From: Jeongeupia wiesaeckerbachi
GTDB lineage: Bacteria > Pseudomonadota > Gammaproteobacteria > Burkholderiales > Chitinibacteraceae
Length of the DNA stretch: 64,000 nucleotides
Reading direction: 5' to 3'
Assembly: GCF_050916355.1 (NCBI RefSeq)
Contig: NZ_CP136946.1
Coordinates: 3,732,558 to 3,796,557, forward strand
Shown: one piece after another, positions 48,125 through 55,987 of the stretch
How the letters are laid out: each line of letters opens with the position of its first letter
How positions within the stretch are numbered: position 1 is the stretch's first letter
Made by a program: the position numbers and the translations under genes
Notes under the pieces: generated by a model
What the model was told of the DNA's origin: nothing
The model's input: the letters and a program-made list of their open reading frames with translations, nothing else
Database searches by the model: none

Positions 48125-48430
48125 ATGGACAACCAGCACCAGCGCATTACCGGCTATCGCGATTTGACCGAGGAAGAGATCGCCTTGATGAACGAAATCA
48201 AGGCCAAGTCTGCCGAGGTTGGCGCGTTGGTCGAAACGCTGCGTGCCGGCTTGCCGGTATTCGCCACCGATGATGTGCAGGAAGAAGCGCCTGCTGCCGA
48301 TGATTTCGTGCTGGTTGCGCTGTCGCCCGATGCCTTTGAAGTCGACCGCTGGCTGAACATTGGCCAGGACCACCTGCAGCAAGGCTTCATGGCGCTGACG
48401 CGGGCAGTCGCCCGGCCGACGAGCTTCTGA
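48125..48430 (+). CDS. acb2: Acb2/Tad1-hairpin family protein, probable anti-CBASS sponge
   Basis: Acb2 proteins bind and hide cyclic nucleotide signals of CBASS immunity. The 101-residue product has the two conserved blocks of the family: HQRITGYRDLTEEEIALMNEIKA at the N-terminus and RWLNIGQDHLQQGFMALTRAVARP at the C-terminus, forming a helical hairpin. The middle is variable. It lies among head genes, where Mu-like Pseudomonas phages carry acb2. The match is from memory of the family. Confidence 0.8.
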   Translation: MDNQHQRITGYRDLTEEEIALMNEIKAKSAEVGALVETLRAGLPVFATDDVQEEAPAADDFVLVALSPDAFEVDRWLNIGQDHLQQGFMALTRAVARPTSF

Positions 48431-48437
48431 GCCGATC

Positions 48438-48887
48438 ATGCGCTACTGCACCCTGGCAGACCTGCAACTGGCCATCCCGATGGCCACACTGATTCAGTTG
48501 ACCAACGACAGTGCGACCGACTTCAACGCACCGGCGCCGGTACTGAATCAGGCGGTGGTCGACGAGGCTGTTCGTCAGGCCGAGGAACTCGTCGACGCCT
48601 ACCTGCGCGGCCGTTACCTGCTGCCGCTGGAGCCGGTGCCGACCGTGGTGAAGGACATCACCGTCAATCTGGCCCGCCATTGGCTGTATGCACGGCGGCC
48701 GGAAGGCAACGATCTGCCGGATGCAGTGACGCGAACCTACAAATCGGCGCTGCAGATGCTCGAGGCGATCCGTGACAACAAGCTGACCATCGGCGCGCCG
48801 ACTGGCGAGGCCACGCCGGAGCCGGGCGAAATGAAGGCTCGCACCCGGCCACGCCGGTTTTCTGCCGATTTACTGGATCGGTACTGA
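48438..48887 (+). CDS. DUF1320-family head-tail joining protein (Mu gp36 type)
   Basis: The 149-residue protein has the DUF1320 pattern MRYCTLADLQLAIPMATLIQLTND, AVRQAEELVDAYLRGRYLLPL and DITVNLARHWLYARRP. Such proteins follow the capsid genes and join head and tail. It overlaps the next start by one base. Confidence 0.9.
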   Translation: MRYCTLADLQLAIPMATLIQLTNDSATDFNAPAPVLNQAVVDEAVRQAEELVDAYLRGRYLLPLEPVPTVVKDITVNLARHWLYARRPEGNDLPDAVTRTYKSALQMLEAIRDNKLTIGAPTGEATPEPGEMKARTRPRRFSADLLDRY

Positions 48888-49351
48888 TGGCCACGACCCT
48901 GCAAATTCTGGAGTCCGTCGTCGTTCGCCTGCAGGCCAGGTTGCCGCAATTGGCCGTCGAGTATTTCCCCGAACGGCCGGCCGAGTACCGCGTGAATCAC
49001 GCAGTTGGTGCGCTCCTGGTGAGCTACCCGGGCAGCAACTTCGCCGAGACGGTCGATGTCGGCTGCATCGCCCAGCCCCGGACGCTGAAGCTGTCGATCA
49101 CGGTGATGCTGCGGCAGCTCAATGGCCGCGGTGGCGCCGTCGACGTGCTCGATGTCGTGCGTGCGGCACTGATCGGTTTTCGGCCGCCGGACTGCCGCAA
49201 GACCAAGGCGGTATCCGAGAAATTCCTCGGGCAAGTCGGCGGCATTTGGCAATACGCCGTGGATTTCAGTACCGAAGCGATGCAGGTCGAGGATGTCGAG
49301 CCGGACAACCTGCCTGTTCTGACCACCGTGACCTATGAGGAAACCCCATGA
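48887..49351 (+). CDS. Gp37-family phage protein
   Basis: The 154-residue protein matches the Mu gp37 family in position and pattern (GALLVSYPGSNFAET; RTLKLSITVMLRQLNGRGGAVDVLDVVRAALIGFRPP). It may be the tail terminator or a connector; this is not settled. Its end overlaps the next gene by four bases. Confidence 0.82.
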   Translation: MATTLQILESVVVRLQARLPQLAVEYFPERPAEYRVNHAVGALLVSYPGSNFAETVDVGCIAQPRTLKLSITVMLRQLNGRGGAVDVLDVVRAALIGFRPPDCRKTKAVSEKFLGQVGGIWQYAVDFSTEAMQVEDVEPDNLPVLTTVTYEETP

Positions 49352-49572
49352 AGTATCTCTATAGCGGCCCCACCAGCGGCGTGACGCTGCAGGACGGCGA
49401 CGAGCCGCGCGAAGTCATGCTGCACACCGGCGCCGAAGTCGAACTGCCGGCCGAACACGAATACACCAAGACGCTGCTGGCCTTGGGCTACCTCGCACCG
49501 GCACCGGCCAAAACCACCAAGGTGTCGGCACGCCCGGCTGTTAGCGCGGACGAATCCGCCAAGGAGGCATGA
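49348..49572 (+). CDS. Small tail-region protein (Mu gp38 position)
   Basis: A 74-residue protein, MKYLYSGPTSGVTLQDGDEPREVMLHTGAEVELP, lying between Gp37 and the tail sheath as in Mu. No domain of known function. Confidence 0.68.
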   Translation: MKYLYSGPTSGVTLQDGDEPREVMLHTGAEVELPAEHEYTKTLLALGYLAPAPAKTTKVSARPAVSADESAKEA

Positions 49573-49574
49573 GC

Positions 49575-51005
49575 ATGGCTGCAAACTATTTGCATGGTGT
49601 GGAAACGACCGAGGTCGAGCGCGGCAAGCGCAAGGTCCAGACGGCAAAGTCCGCCGTGATCGCGCTGATCGGCACTGCACCGATGGGCCCGGTCAACCAG
49701 ACGATCCTGAGCCTGTCGGAGAAAGACGCGGCCCAGTTCGGCACGCAGCTGCCGGGCTTCACCATTCCACAGGCGCTGGATGCGATCTACGACCACGGCG
49801 CCGGCACGGTCATCATCGTCAACGTGCTCGACCCGGCGATCCACAAAACGGCCGTGGCCAGCGAGGCGGTCACCTTCGATGCGTCGACTGACCGCGCGAA
49901 ACTGGCGCACGGTGCGATCGTCAATCTGGTGTTCAAAAGCAATGACGGTGCGGTGACCTACATCGCCGGCACCGACTACACCGTCGATCCGCTGTCCGGT
50001 GAACTGGTCCGGCTCAAGAGCGGTGCGATCGCAGCCAGTGGCGGCGGCAAGGCCGGCTACGACTTCGCCGACCCGACCAAGGTCACGCCGGCCGACATCA
50101 TCGGCGCGGTCAATGCTGCAGGCGTGCGCACCGGCCTGAAGGCGTTGAAGGACACGTACAACCAGTTCGGCTTCTTCGCCAAGATTCTGATCTCACCGGC
50201 GTTCTGCACGCAGAACTCGGTAGCGACCGAGCTGATCGCGATGGCCGACCAACTCGGTGCGATTGCCTACATCGATGCGCCGATCGGCACGACCTTTGCC
50301 CAAGCGATCGCCGGCCGCGGGCCGCAGGGAACGATCAACTTCAATACCTCCAGCGATCGGGTTCGCCTGTGCTATCCGCACGTGAAGGTCTACGACCCGG
50401 TGCTCAACGCCGAACGCCTGGAGCCGCTGTCGGCGCGCGCCGCCGGCCTGCGCGCCAAGGTTGACCTGGATAAGGGCTATTGGTGGTCGCACTCGAACCA
50501 AGAGCTGGCCGGCGTGATCGGCGTCGAGCGCCAGCTCTCGGCGATGATCGACGACCCGCAATCCGAGGTGAACCTGCTCAACGAGGTCGGCATCACCACG
50601 GTGTTCTCAAGCTTCGGCTCGGGCTACCGGCTGTGGGGCAACCGCACCGCGGCGTGGCCGACCGTGACGCATATGCGCAATTTCGAGAACGTGCGCCGTA
50701 CCGGCGACGTGATCAACGAATCGATCCGCTACTTCAGCCTGCAGTACATCGATATGCCGATGAACCAGGCATTGATCGACTCGCTGCTGGAGTCGGCCAA
50801 CGGTTATGGTCGGGACCGGATCGGGGTCGGTGCACTGCTGGGGTTCAAGGCGTGGTTCGATCCGGCTCGCAACGAGGAAACCGAACTCGCCAACGGCCAT
50901 CTGCTGATCAGCTACAAGTACACGGTGCCGCCGCCGAATGAGCGCACCACCTACGAGACCGAGATCACCTCGGAATACCTGCTGACGCTGAAGGGGAGTA
51001 ACTGA
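49575..51005 (+). CDS. Tail sheath protein
   Basis: The sheath contracts to drive the tube through the envelope. The 476-residue protein has the sheath pattern: ALIGTAPMGPVNQ, a variable insert domain, YDPVLNAERLEPLSARAAGLRAKVDLDKGYWWSHSN and FSSFGSGYRLWGNRTAAW. ATG 49575 is chosen over ATG 49569 because the AGGAGG site (49562-49567) lies seven bases before it but only one base before the other. Confidence 0.94.
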   Translation: MAANYLHGVETTEVERGKRKVQTAKSAVIALIGTAPMGPVNQTILSLSEKDAAQFGTQLPGFTIPQALDAIYDHGAGTVIIVNVLDPAIHKTAVASEAVTFDASTDRAKLAHGAIVNLVFKSNDGAVTYIAGTDYTVDPLSGELVRLKSGAIAASGGGKAGYDFADPTKVTPADIIGAVNAAGVRTGLKALKDTYNQFGFFAKILISPAFCTQNSVATELIAMADQLGAIAYIDAPIGTTFAQAIAGRGPQGTINFNTSSDRVRLCYPHVKVYDPVLNAERLEPLSARAAGLRAKVDLDKGYWWSHSNQELAGVIGVERQLSAMIDDPQSEVNLLNEVGITTVFSSFGSGYRLWGNRTAAWPTVTHMRNFENVRRTGDVINESIRYFSLQYIDMPMNQALIDSLLESANGYGRDRIGVGALLGFKAWFDPARNEETELANGHLLISYKYTVPPPNERTTYETEITSEYLLTLKGSN

Positions 51006-51007
51006 CC

Positions 51008-51532
51008 ATGGCCGGCCAGATTCAAATCAACCGCATCACCAATGCCAATATCTACGCCAACGGTAACTCGCTGATCGGCCGTGCCGAGGAGATCAAGCTG
51101 CCCGATGTCGCCGCCATTATGGCCGAGCACAAGGCGCTGGGGATGGTCGGCAAGATTGAGCTGCCGTCGGGTTTCGACAAACTGGAAGGCGAGATCAAGT
51201 GGAACTCGCTGTACAAGGACGTGGCCAAGCTCGCCGCCAACCCGTTCAAGGCGGTGCAGCTGCAGTGCCGCTCGAACATCGAGACCTACGGTGCGCAAGG
51301 CCGGTTGCAGGAAGTCAGCTTGGTGACCTACCTCACCGTGATGTTCAAGAAGAACCCGCTTGGCACCTTCAAGCAGCACGACAACGCCGAGTTTGCGTCG
51401 GCATTCTCGGCCACCTACATCAAGCAGGTGATCGACGGTGAGGACGTGCTCGAACTGGACTACATGGCGAACATCTTCCGCGTCGGTGGCGAGGACATGC
51501 TTGCCGACTACCGGCGCAATATCGGCGGCTAG
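51008..51532 (+). CDS. Major tail tube protein
   Basis: The 174-residue protein follows the sheath after two bases and has the tube-protein pattern (NRITNANIYANGNSLIGRAEEIKLPDV; GMVGKIELPSGFDKLEGEIKWNSLY; LDYMANIFRVGGEDMLADYRRNIGG). It forms the inner tube through which DNA passes. Confidence 0.93.
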   Translation: MAGQIQINRITNANIYANGNSLIGRAEEIKLPDVAAIMAEHKALGMVGKIELPSGFDKLEGEIKWNSLYKDVAKLAANPFKAVQLQCRSNIETYGAQGRLQEVSLVTYLTVMFKKNPLGTFKQHDNAEFASAFSATYIKQVIDGEDVLELDYMANIFRVGGEDMLADYRRNIGG

Positions 51533-51555
51533 TTCCGCACCATTTCACCCATGAC

Positions 51556-51587
51556 AACGGCCCGCGCAATGCGGGCCGTTTGTTTTT
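51556..51587 (+). terminator. Strong terminator inside the late region
   Basis: Perfect arms AACGGCCCGC-GCAAT-GCGGGCCGTT followed by TGTTTTT, 23 bases after the tail-tube stop. It would stop or reduce transcription before the tail chaperone genes unless read through. Confidence 0.9.
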
Positions 51588-51597
51588 AAAGCCGTTT

Positions 51598-51615
51598 AAC
51601 CGACTGCAGTCGGTT
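51598..51615. promoter_or_regulatory. 18-base perfect palindrome after the terminator
   Basis: AACCGACTGCAGTCGGTT lies about 70 bases upstream of the tail chaperone start. It could be a hairpin or a protein site. No clear promoter is seen beside it. Confidence 0.5.
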
Positions 51616-51687
51616 GGGCGTCGACAATCCTTCGTGTACCCGCTTGCTCATCTCGTTGAGCCGTTCAACCCACGCGAAGGATTCGTT

Positions 51688-51930
51688 ATGGAACTCCAAC
51701 TCAAGCACCCGTTCACCAGCGCCGCCGGCGTCACCATCGACAAGCTGAATATCCGCCGTGCCAAGCGCGCCGACATGAAGGCGGCGAGTAAGTACAGCAA
51801 GGACGAGGCCGACCAAGAAGACTTTCTGTTCGCGCAGATCACCGGGCTGACGCTGGAAGATATCGATCAGCTCGATGTGGCCGACTCGAAGGCGCTGCAA
51901 GACTCCTTTCGCGCCATGGTGGGCGGCTGA
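51688..51930 (+). CDS. Tail assembly chaperone, short form (gpE type)
   Basis: The 80-residue protein (MELQLKHPFTSAAGVTIDKLNIRRAKRADMKAA; EDFLFAQITGLTLEDIDQLDVAD) is the short tail-assembly chaperone that coats the tape measure. The stop at 51928 is followed by an open frame to 52090 in another reading frame, which makes the long form by frameshifting. Ribosome site GAAGGA precedes the ATG. Confidence 0.88.
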   Translation: MELQLKHPFTSAAGVTIDKLNIRRAKRADMKAASKYSKDEADQEDFLFAQITGLTLEDIDQLDVADSKALQDSFRAMVGG

Positions 51931-52090
51931 AGAAGCACTGCGGCCGTTGGACGAAGCCTTGCTCAACATCCTTGGGATACAGCCGTCCGAAATCGACGGG
52001 CTCGATATGGACGACTACTGGTTCTGGATCGGCGCGGCCGAGCGCAAGGTCAAGCGCGAGAACGAGCAGCAGCGGCAGCTTTACGGCTGA
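51688..52090 (+). CDS. Tail assembly chaperone, long frameshift form (gpE-E')
   Basis: The downstream frame (AEEALRPLDEALLNILGIQPSEIDGLDMDDYWFWIGAAERKVKRENEQQRQLYG in parts) has no own start and continues the chaperone in a frame reached by a -2 or +1 shift. The site is GGGCGGCTGA at 51921-51930 (GTG GGC GGC TGA); a -2 shift gives MVGG-AEEAL. Frameshifted tail chaperones are conserved in tailed phages, and Mu is reported to use -2. Coordinates cover both frames. Confidence 0.78.
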
Positions 52091-52310
52091 GCCAGACCAC
52101 CGAAGCCATCACTACACCACCCACCAGGCCGGCGCCCGCGGCCAGCGGCGCGCCGGCCAGTGCAGCCAGCATCAGCGCAAACGGCAGCACGATCAGGGCG
52201 AACCAGAACGGTAGGTGCGCAAAGCAAAGCCAGCCCAAGCCGACGGCAACACAGCCGATGGTGAGCCAGTAGATGGTCTTCGCCGAGGAAGTGAGCGTTT
52301 TTTCAAACAT
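52050..52310 (-). CDS. Small membrane protein on the opposite strand (moron)
   Basis: The 86-residue product from 52310 (MFEKTLTSSAKTIYWLTIGCVAVGLGW) has three hydrophobic segments and a basic tail. It runs against the tail operon between the chaperone and tape measure genes, overlapping the chaperone 3' end by 41 bases. A promoter-like pair TTGCTC-N18-TATGCT lies just upstream on its strand, inside the start of the tape measure gene. Such prophage-expressed membrane proteins often block superinfection, but the role here is inference. Confidence 0.65.
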   Translation of the reverse strand: MFEKTLTSSAKTIYWLTIGCVAVGLGWLCFAHLPFWFALIVLPFALMLAALAGAPLAAGAGLVGGVVMASVVWLSRKAAAAARSRA

Positions 52311-52338
52311 GGTTGCAGCATAGCAAAGGGGCGAAATC

Positions 52339-54885
52339 ATGAGCAATGAAGTGCTGGTCGGGATCAAGATCGGTGCCTTGCTGTCCGGCTCGTTTCAGTC
52401 GGTCTTCGCCTCGGCGCGCAGCACCACGCTGCGACTTGGGCAGGCCGCCACCGAAGTCAGTGCGAAGCACGCGCGTCTGGGTGAGGTCATGGCCCGCGCG
52501 ATGGCGCACCCGGGACGCAACATCAGTGCCTTGCGCCGCCAGTACGAACAGCTTGGCCAGACGCTGGATCAACTGCGCGCCAAGCAGGAACGGCTGACCG
52601 CCAGCCTTGCCCGCGGCGCGGCGCTCAAGTCGGCCCGGGGCGAGTTGCGTAGCGAGGCAATGGAAACCGTCGGTACCGCCGTCGCGCTCGGCGCACCGGT
52701 GCTGAAGTCGGTGCAACTGGCCGCCGGCTTTCAGGATCAGCTGCGCGATACCGCCATCACCGGCGAATTCAGCAAGGCCGAAGAGGCCAGCCTCGGCAAG
52801 ACCATGCGCAAGTCGGCGCTCGACTGGAACCAGACCCAAGCCGAAGTCGCCCGCGGCACGGGCGTGCTTGTTGCCGGTGGCATCCAGAACGCCAGGGAGC
52901 TGGAGAAATACGCGCCGGTGATGGCCAAGTCGGCCACCGCCACCCGCGCCAGCATGGACGACCTTGGCGCCGTCGCGCTGGCCATGAAGGACAACCTCAA
53001 CATCGGCGCCGACGGCTACGAAGGCGCGATGAACATGCTGGCCTACGCCGGCAAGCGTGGTCAGGTCGAAATTCGCGACATGGCCAAGTTCCTGCCGCAG
53101 ATTGCGCCGTCGTTCCAGGCGATGGGCGTTACCGGCAAGGAAGCCGTCGCCGAAATCGGCGCCGCGCTGCAGATTGCCCGCAAGGGCGCGGGCTCGAACG
53201 ACGAGGCCGCCAACAACTTCCGCAACTTCCTACAGAAGCTCACCGCGCCGGAAACCCTGAAGGACTTCGCCAACGCCGGCATAGACCTGAAGACCAGTAT
53301 GCAGACGCTGCGCTCCCAAGGTTTCACGCCGGTCGAGGCTATGCTCAAGGTCATCACCCAGTATTTGGGCACCAAGAGTCCGGAGGCCGCCGATCGCTTC
53401 ATCGCGGCGATGAACATCAAGGACGACAAGGAGCGCCAGGTTGCCGTCGGCAAACTGCAGGAGGCGTACAAGCTCGGCGAGCTGTTCCAGGACATGCAGG
53501 CGATGAACTTCATCCGCCCGGCGATCGCCAACCAGGGCGAGATGCAGGACATCAAGAAGGGTTCGATCGACGCGGCCGACAAGGGCTTGATCGACAAGGA
53601 CTACGCCAAGCGCACCGAGACCGCCGTTGAGCATTTCAAAGCATTCAAGATCAGCATGATGGATATCGGCATCACTATCGGCGAAGCCCTGCTGCCGACG
53701 ATCAATGAACTGCTGCGTGACATCAAGCCGGCGATCTCGGCATTCGGCGAATGGGCCAAGGCCCACCCCGTCGTGATCAAGGGCGTGATCGGCCTTGTTG
53801 GCGGATTGCTGGCCGGCAAGATGGCGTTTATTGCGCTGCGCTATGGCATCAACCTGGTGCTGTCGCCATTTAATGCACTGACCTCGGCGGTCACAGCGCT
53901 CTCTGGCAAGTGGACCCTGCTGCGAGCCTTCGCACAACGCGGCGGTTTTGCACCGGCGCTGTCGGTGCTGCGCGGGCTGGGCGGCGGCTTCATGGCCGTC
54001 GGCCGTGCCCTGTTGCCGTTCGCTCGAGGCATGGCGATGGCGTTCGGCTCGCCGCTGATTCTGGCCGCGCGTGGCGTGTTATTCCTGGGCAAGTTGCTTG
54101 CAGGCAACCTGGTCGGCGGCCTGCGGCTGGTTGGCCAAGCCGTGCTGTGGATCGGCCGCGCAATGCTGATGAACCCGATCGGCTTGGCGATTACCGGTAT
54201 CGCGATCGCGGCGTATCTGATTTATCGCTACTGGTCACCGATCAAACAGTTTTTCTCTGGCCTGTGGGCCGAGGTCAAAACGGCGTTTGCCGGCGGCATT
54301 GGCGGCGTGGCTAGGCTGATCCTCAACTGGTCGCCGGTCGGACTGTTCTACAAGGCGTTCGCCGGCGTGATGAAGTGGTTCGGTGTCGACATGCCGAAAA
54401 CCTTCACCGACTTCGGCGGCCACCTGATCGGCGGGCTGATCAACGGGATCAAGGCTAAGTTCGGCGCGGCCAAGGAGGCCATCGTCGGCTTCGGCCAGGA
54501 CATCAAGGGCTGGTTCTCCAGCACGCTGGGCATCCAGTCACCATCGCGCGTGTTCATGGGTTTCGGTGACAACATCGCCCAAGGTGCGGCAATCGGCATC
54601 GGCCGATCGTCCGGGCTGGCCAGCAAGGCGGCCGGCAGCATGGCGGCGCAGACGGCGGCCGCAGCGGCCGCGAAACGCTTGGGCGCCGGGCGCGCATCCG
54701 CAGCCGGGCCGGCCGGTGCTGCCGGTGGTGGCATGACTATCCACTTCAGCCCGCATATCACCGTGCCGCCGGGCTCGCCGCAATCCGTAAAGGATGCCGT
54801 GCAACAGGGGCTGCAGCTGTCGCTTCACGAGCTCGAGCAACTGATCGGCCGGGTAACGGCACAGCAAGCGCGGAGAGCCTACTGA
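52339..54885 (+). CDS. Tail tape measure protein
   Basis: The tape measure sets tail length and enters the cell during infection. The 848-residue protein has the TP901-type core (FQDQLRDTAITGEFSKAEEASLGKTMRKSALDWNQTQAEVARGTGVLVAGG; KDNLNIGADGYEGAMNMLAYAGKRGQVEIRDMAKFLPQIAPSF), several hydrophobic segments between about 470 and 640, and a C-terminal Ala-rich part. It is the longest late gene, located after the chaperone genes as expected. Confidence 0.94.
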   Translation: MSNEVLVGIKIGALLSGSFQSVFASARSTTLRLGQAATEVSAKHARLGEVMARAMAHPGRNISALRRQYEQLGQTLDQLRAKQERLTASLARGAALKSARGELRSEAMETVGTAVALGAPVLKSVQLAAGFQDQLRDTAITGEFSKAEEASLGKTMRKSALDWNQTQAEVARGTGVLVAGGIQNARELEKYAPVMAKSATATRASMDDLGAVALAMKDNLNIGADGYEGAMNMLAYAGKRGQVEIRDMAKFLPQIAPSFQAMGVTGKEAVAEIGAALQIARKGAGSNDEAANNFRNFLQKLTAPETLKDFANAGIDLKTSMQTLRSQGFTPVEAMLKVITQYLGTKSPEAADRFIAAMNIKDDKERQVAVGKLQEAYKLGELFQDMQAMNFIRPAIANQGEMQDIKKGSIDAADKGLIDKDYAKRTETAVEHFKAFKISMMDIGITIGEALLPTINELLRDIKPAISAFGEWAKAHPVVIKGVIGLVGGLLAGKMAFIALRYGINLVLSPFNALTSAVTALSGKWTLLRAFAQRGGFAPALSVLRGLGGGFMAVGRALLPFARGMAMAFGSPLILAARGVLFLGKLLAGNLVGGLRLVGQAVLWIGRAMLMNPIGLAITGIAIAAYLIYRYWSPIKQFFSGLWAEVKTAFAGGIGGVARLILNWSPVGLFYKAFAGVMKWFGVDMPKTFTDFGGHLIGGLINGIKAKFGAAKEAIVGFGQDIKGWFSSTLGIQSPSRVFMGFGDNIAQGAAIGIGRSSGLASKAAGSMAAQTAAAAAAKRLGAGRASAAGPAGAAGGGMTIHFSPHITVPPGSPQSVKDAVQQGLQLSLHELEQLIGRVTAQQARRAY

Positions 54886-55781
54886 TGTACGCGCTGCTCG
54901 GGGACATCCAGTTCGACCTGATCGCGTACTTCGACGGCTTCGAGTCGCAGTTCGGCGCCGACTATGCCGAGCACGCGCTGATCGATGGCAAGCCACGGCT
55001 GCAGATCATCGGCGACAAGCTCGACGAGATTCGCCTGACGCTGTCGTTCCATGCGCAGTTCTGCGAGCCCGAGCGCGAGCTGGCCAGGCTGAAGAAGGCG
55101 CTGGCCTTGCACCGGGCCATGGCACTGGTACTGGGCAACGGCGACTACAAGGGCTGGTTCGTCCTGACCGACGTGCAGGCGACCAGCGAACAGACCGATG
55201 GCTTCGGGACGCTGGTCGCCGTGACGGCGACGGCGACCTTGCGCGAGTACGTCGGCGACAAAAAGAACCCGCTGCCGGCGCCGGCGGTACAGCCTAAAGT
55301 GCCGCCGGTCTCGGCCAAGCTGGTGCCAACCGGCCAGGCGATCGGCGCAGTGAACAGCGCCCGCGACAGCATCCGGCAGGCGGTCTCGGCGGCGAACCAG
55401 GCGCAAGCGGCCATGCGCACGGCGACCGATGCCGTCCGCGTGGCGCAGCAGCTGCGCAACAACCCGTTGGCCGCGCTCGGCCGTGTGCCTGGTCTGATGA
55501 CCGGGCTCGGCGACGCAGCCGCACCACTGGCCAAGCTTGCCCCGGCATTGGGCGGTTTGACTAGCCAGCTACCGGAAGCGGCCAGCCTGATGCGGGCCGG
55601 CAATAACGCGCTCTCAATGATTACCGCCGCGCAGGGCGTACTGGCCGGCGCGAACACCGGCAACGTCGTCGGCAAGATCGATCAGATGGCGGGCCAGCTT
55701 TCCACTGCAAGTGCGGCCCTGGAGCAAGCGGCGCCGGCGACGGCGAAGCTCGCGGCCATGGTCGTGACGAGGGCGATCTGA
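54885..55781 (+). CDS. Phage tail protein gpU-like
   Basis: The 298-residue protein has an N-terminal gpU-type domain (MYALLGDIQFDLIAYFDGFESQFGADYAEHALIDGKPRLQIIGDKLDEIRLTLSFHAQFCEP in parts) and a C-terminal Ala-rich helical extension from about 150. It starts at TGATG overlap with the tape measure stop. Confidence 0.85.
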   Translation: MYALLGDIQFDLIAYFDGFESQFGADYAEHALIDGKPRLQIIGDKLDEIRLTLSFHAQFCEPERELARLKKALALHRAMALVLGNGDYKGWFVLTDVQATSEQTDGFGTLVAVTATATLREYVGDKKNPLPAPAVQPKVPPVSAKLVPTGQAIGAVNSARDSIRQAVSAANQAQAAMRTATDAVRVAQQLRNNPLAALGRVPGLMTGLGDAAAPLAKLAPALGGLTSQLPEAASLMRAGNNALSMITAAQGVLAGANTGNVVGKIDQMAGQLSTASAALEQAAPATAKLAAMVVTRAI

Positions 55782-55987
55782 TGTTCTTGACGCATATCAC
55801 CACCCAGGGTCAGCGCTGGGATCAGCTCTCGGTGCTGTATTACGGCGATCCGTTCCAGTACGAGCGGATCATCGTGGCCAATCCGCACGTGCCGCTGTTG
55901 CCTTGTTTGCCGGCCGGGCTGACACTGTCGATCCCGGTGATCGAGCAGCAGGATGTATCGGAGGACTTGCCGCCATGGCTGCGCTGA
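55781..55987 (+). CDS. Tail protein X (LysM-like)
   Basis: The 68-residue protein has the gpX pattern with a LysM-like fold (TTQGQRWDQLSVLYYGDPFQYERIIVANPHV; LPAGLTLSIPVIE). It connects tube and baseplate parts in P2- and Mu-like phages. Start and stop overlap both neighbours. Confidence 0.9.
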   Translation: MFLTHITTQGQRWDQLSVLYYGDPFQYERIIVANPHVPLLPCLPAGLTLSIPVIEQQDVSEDLPPWLR

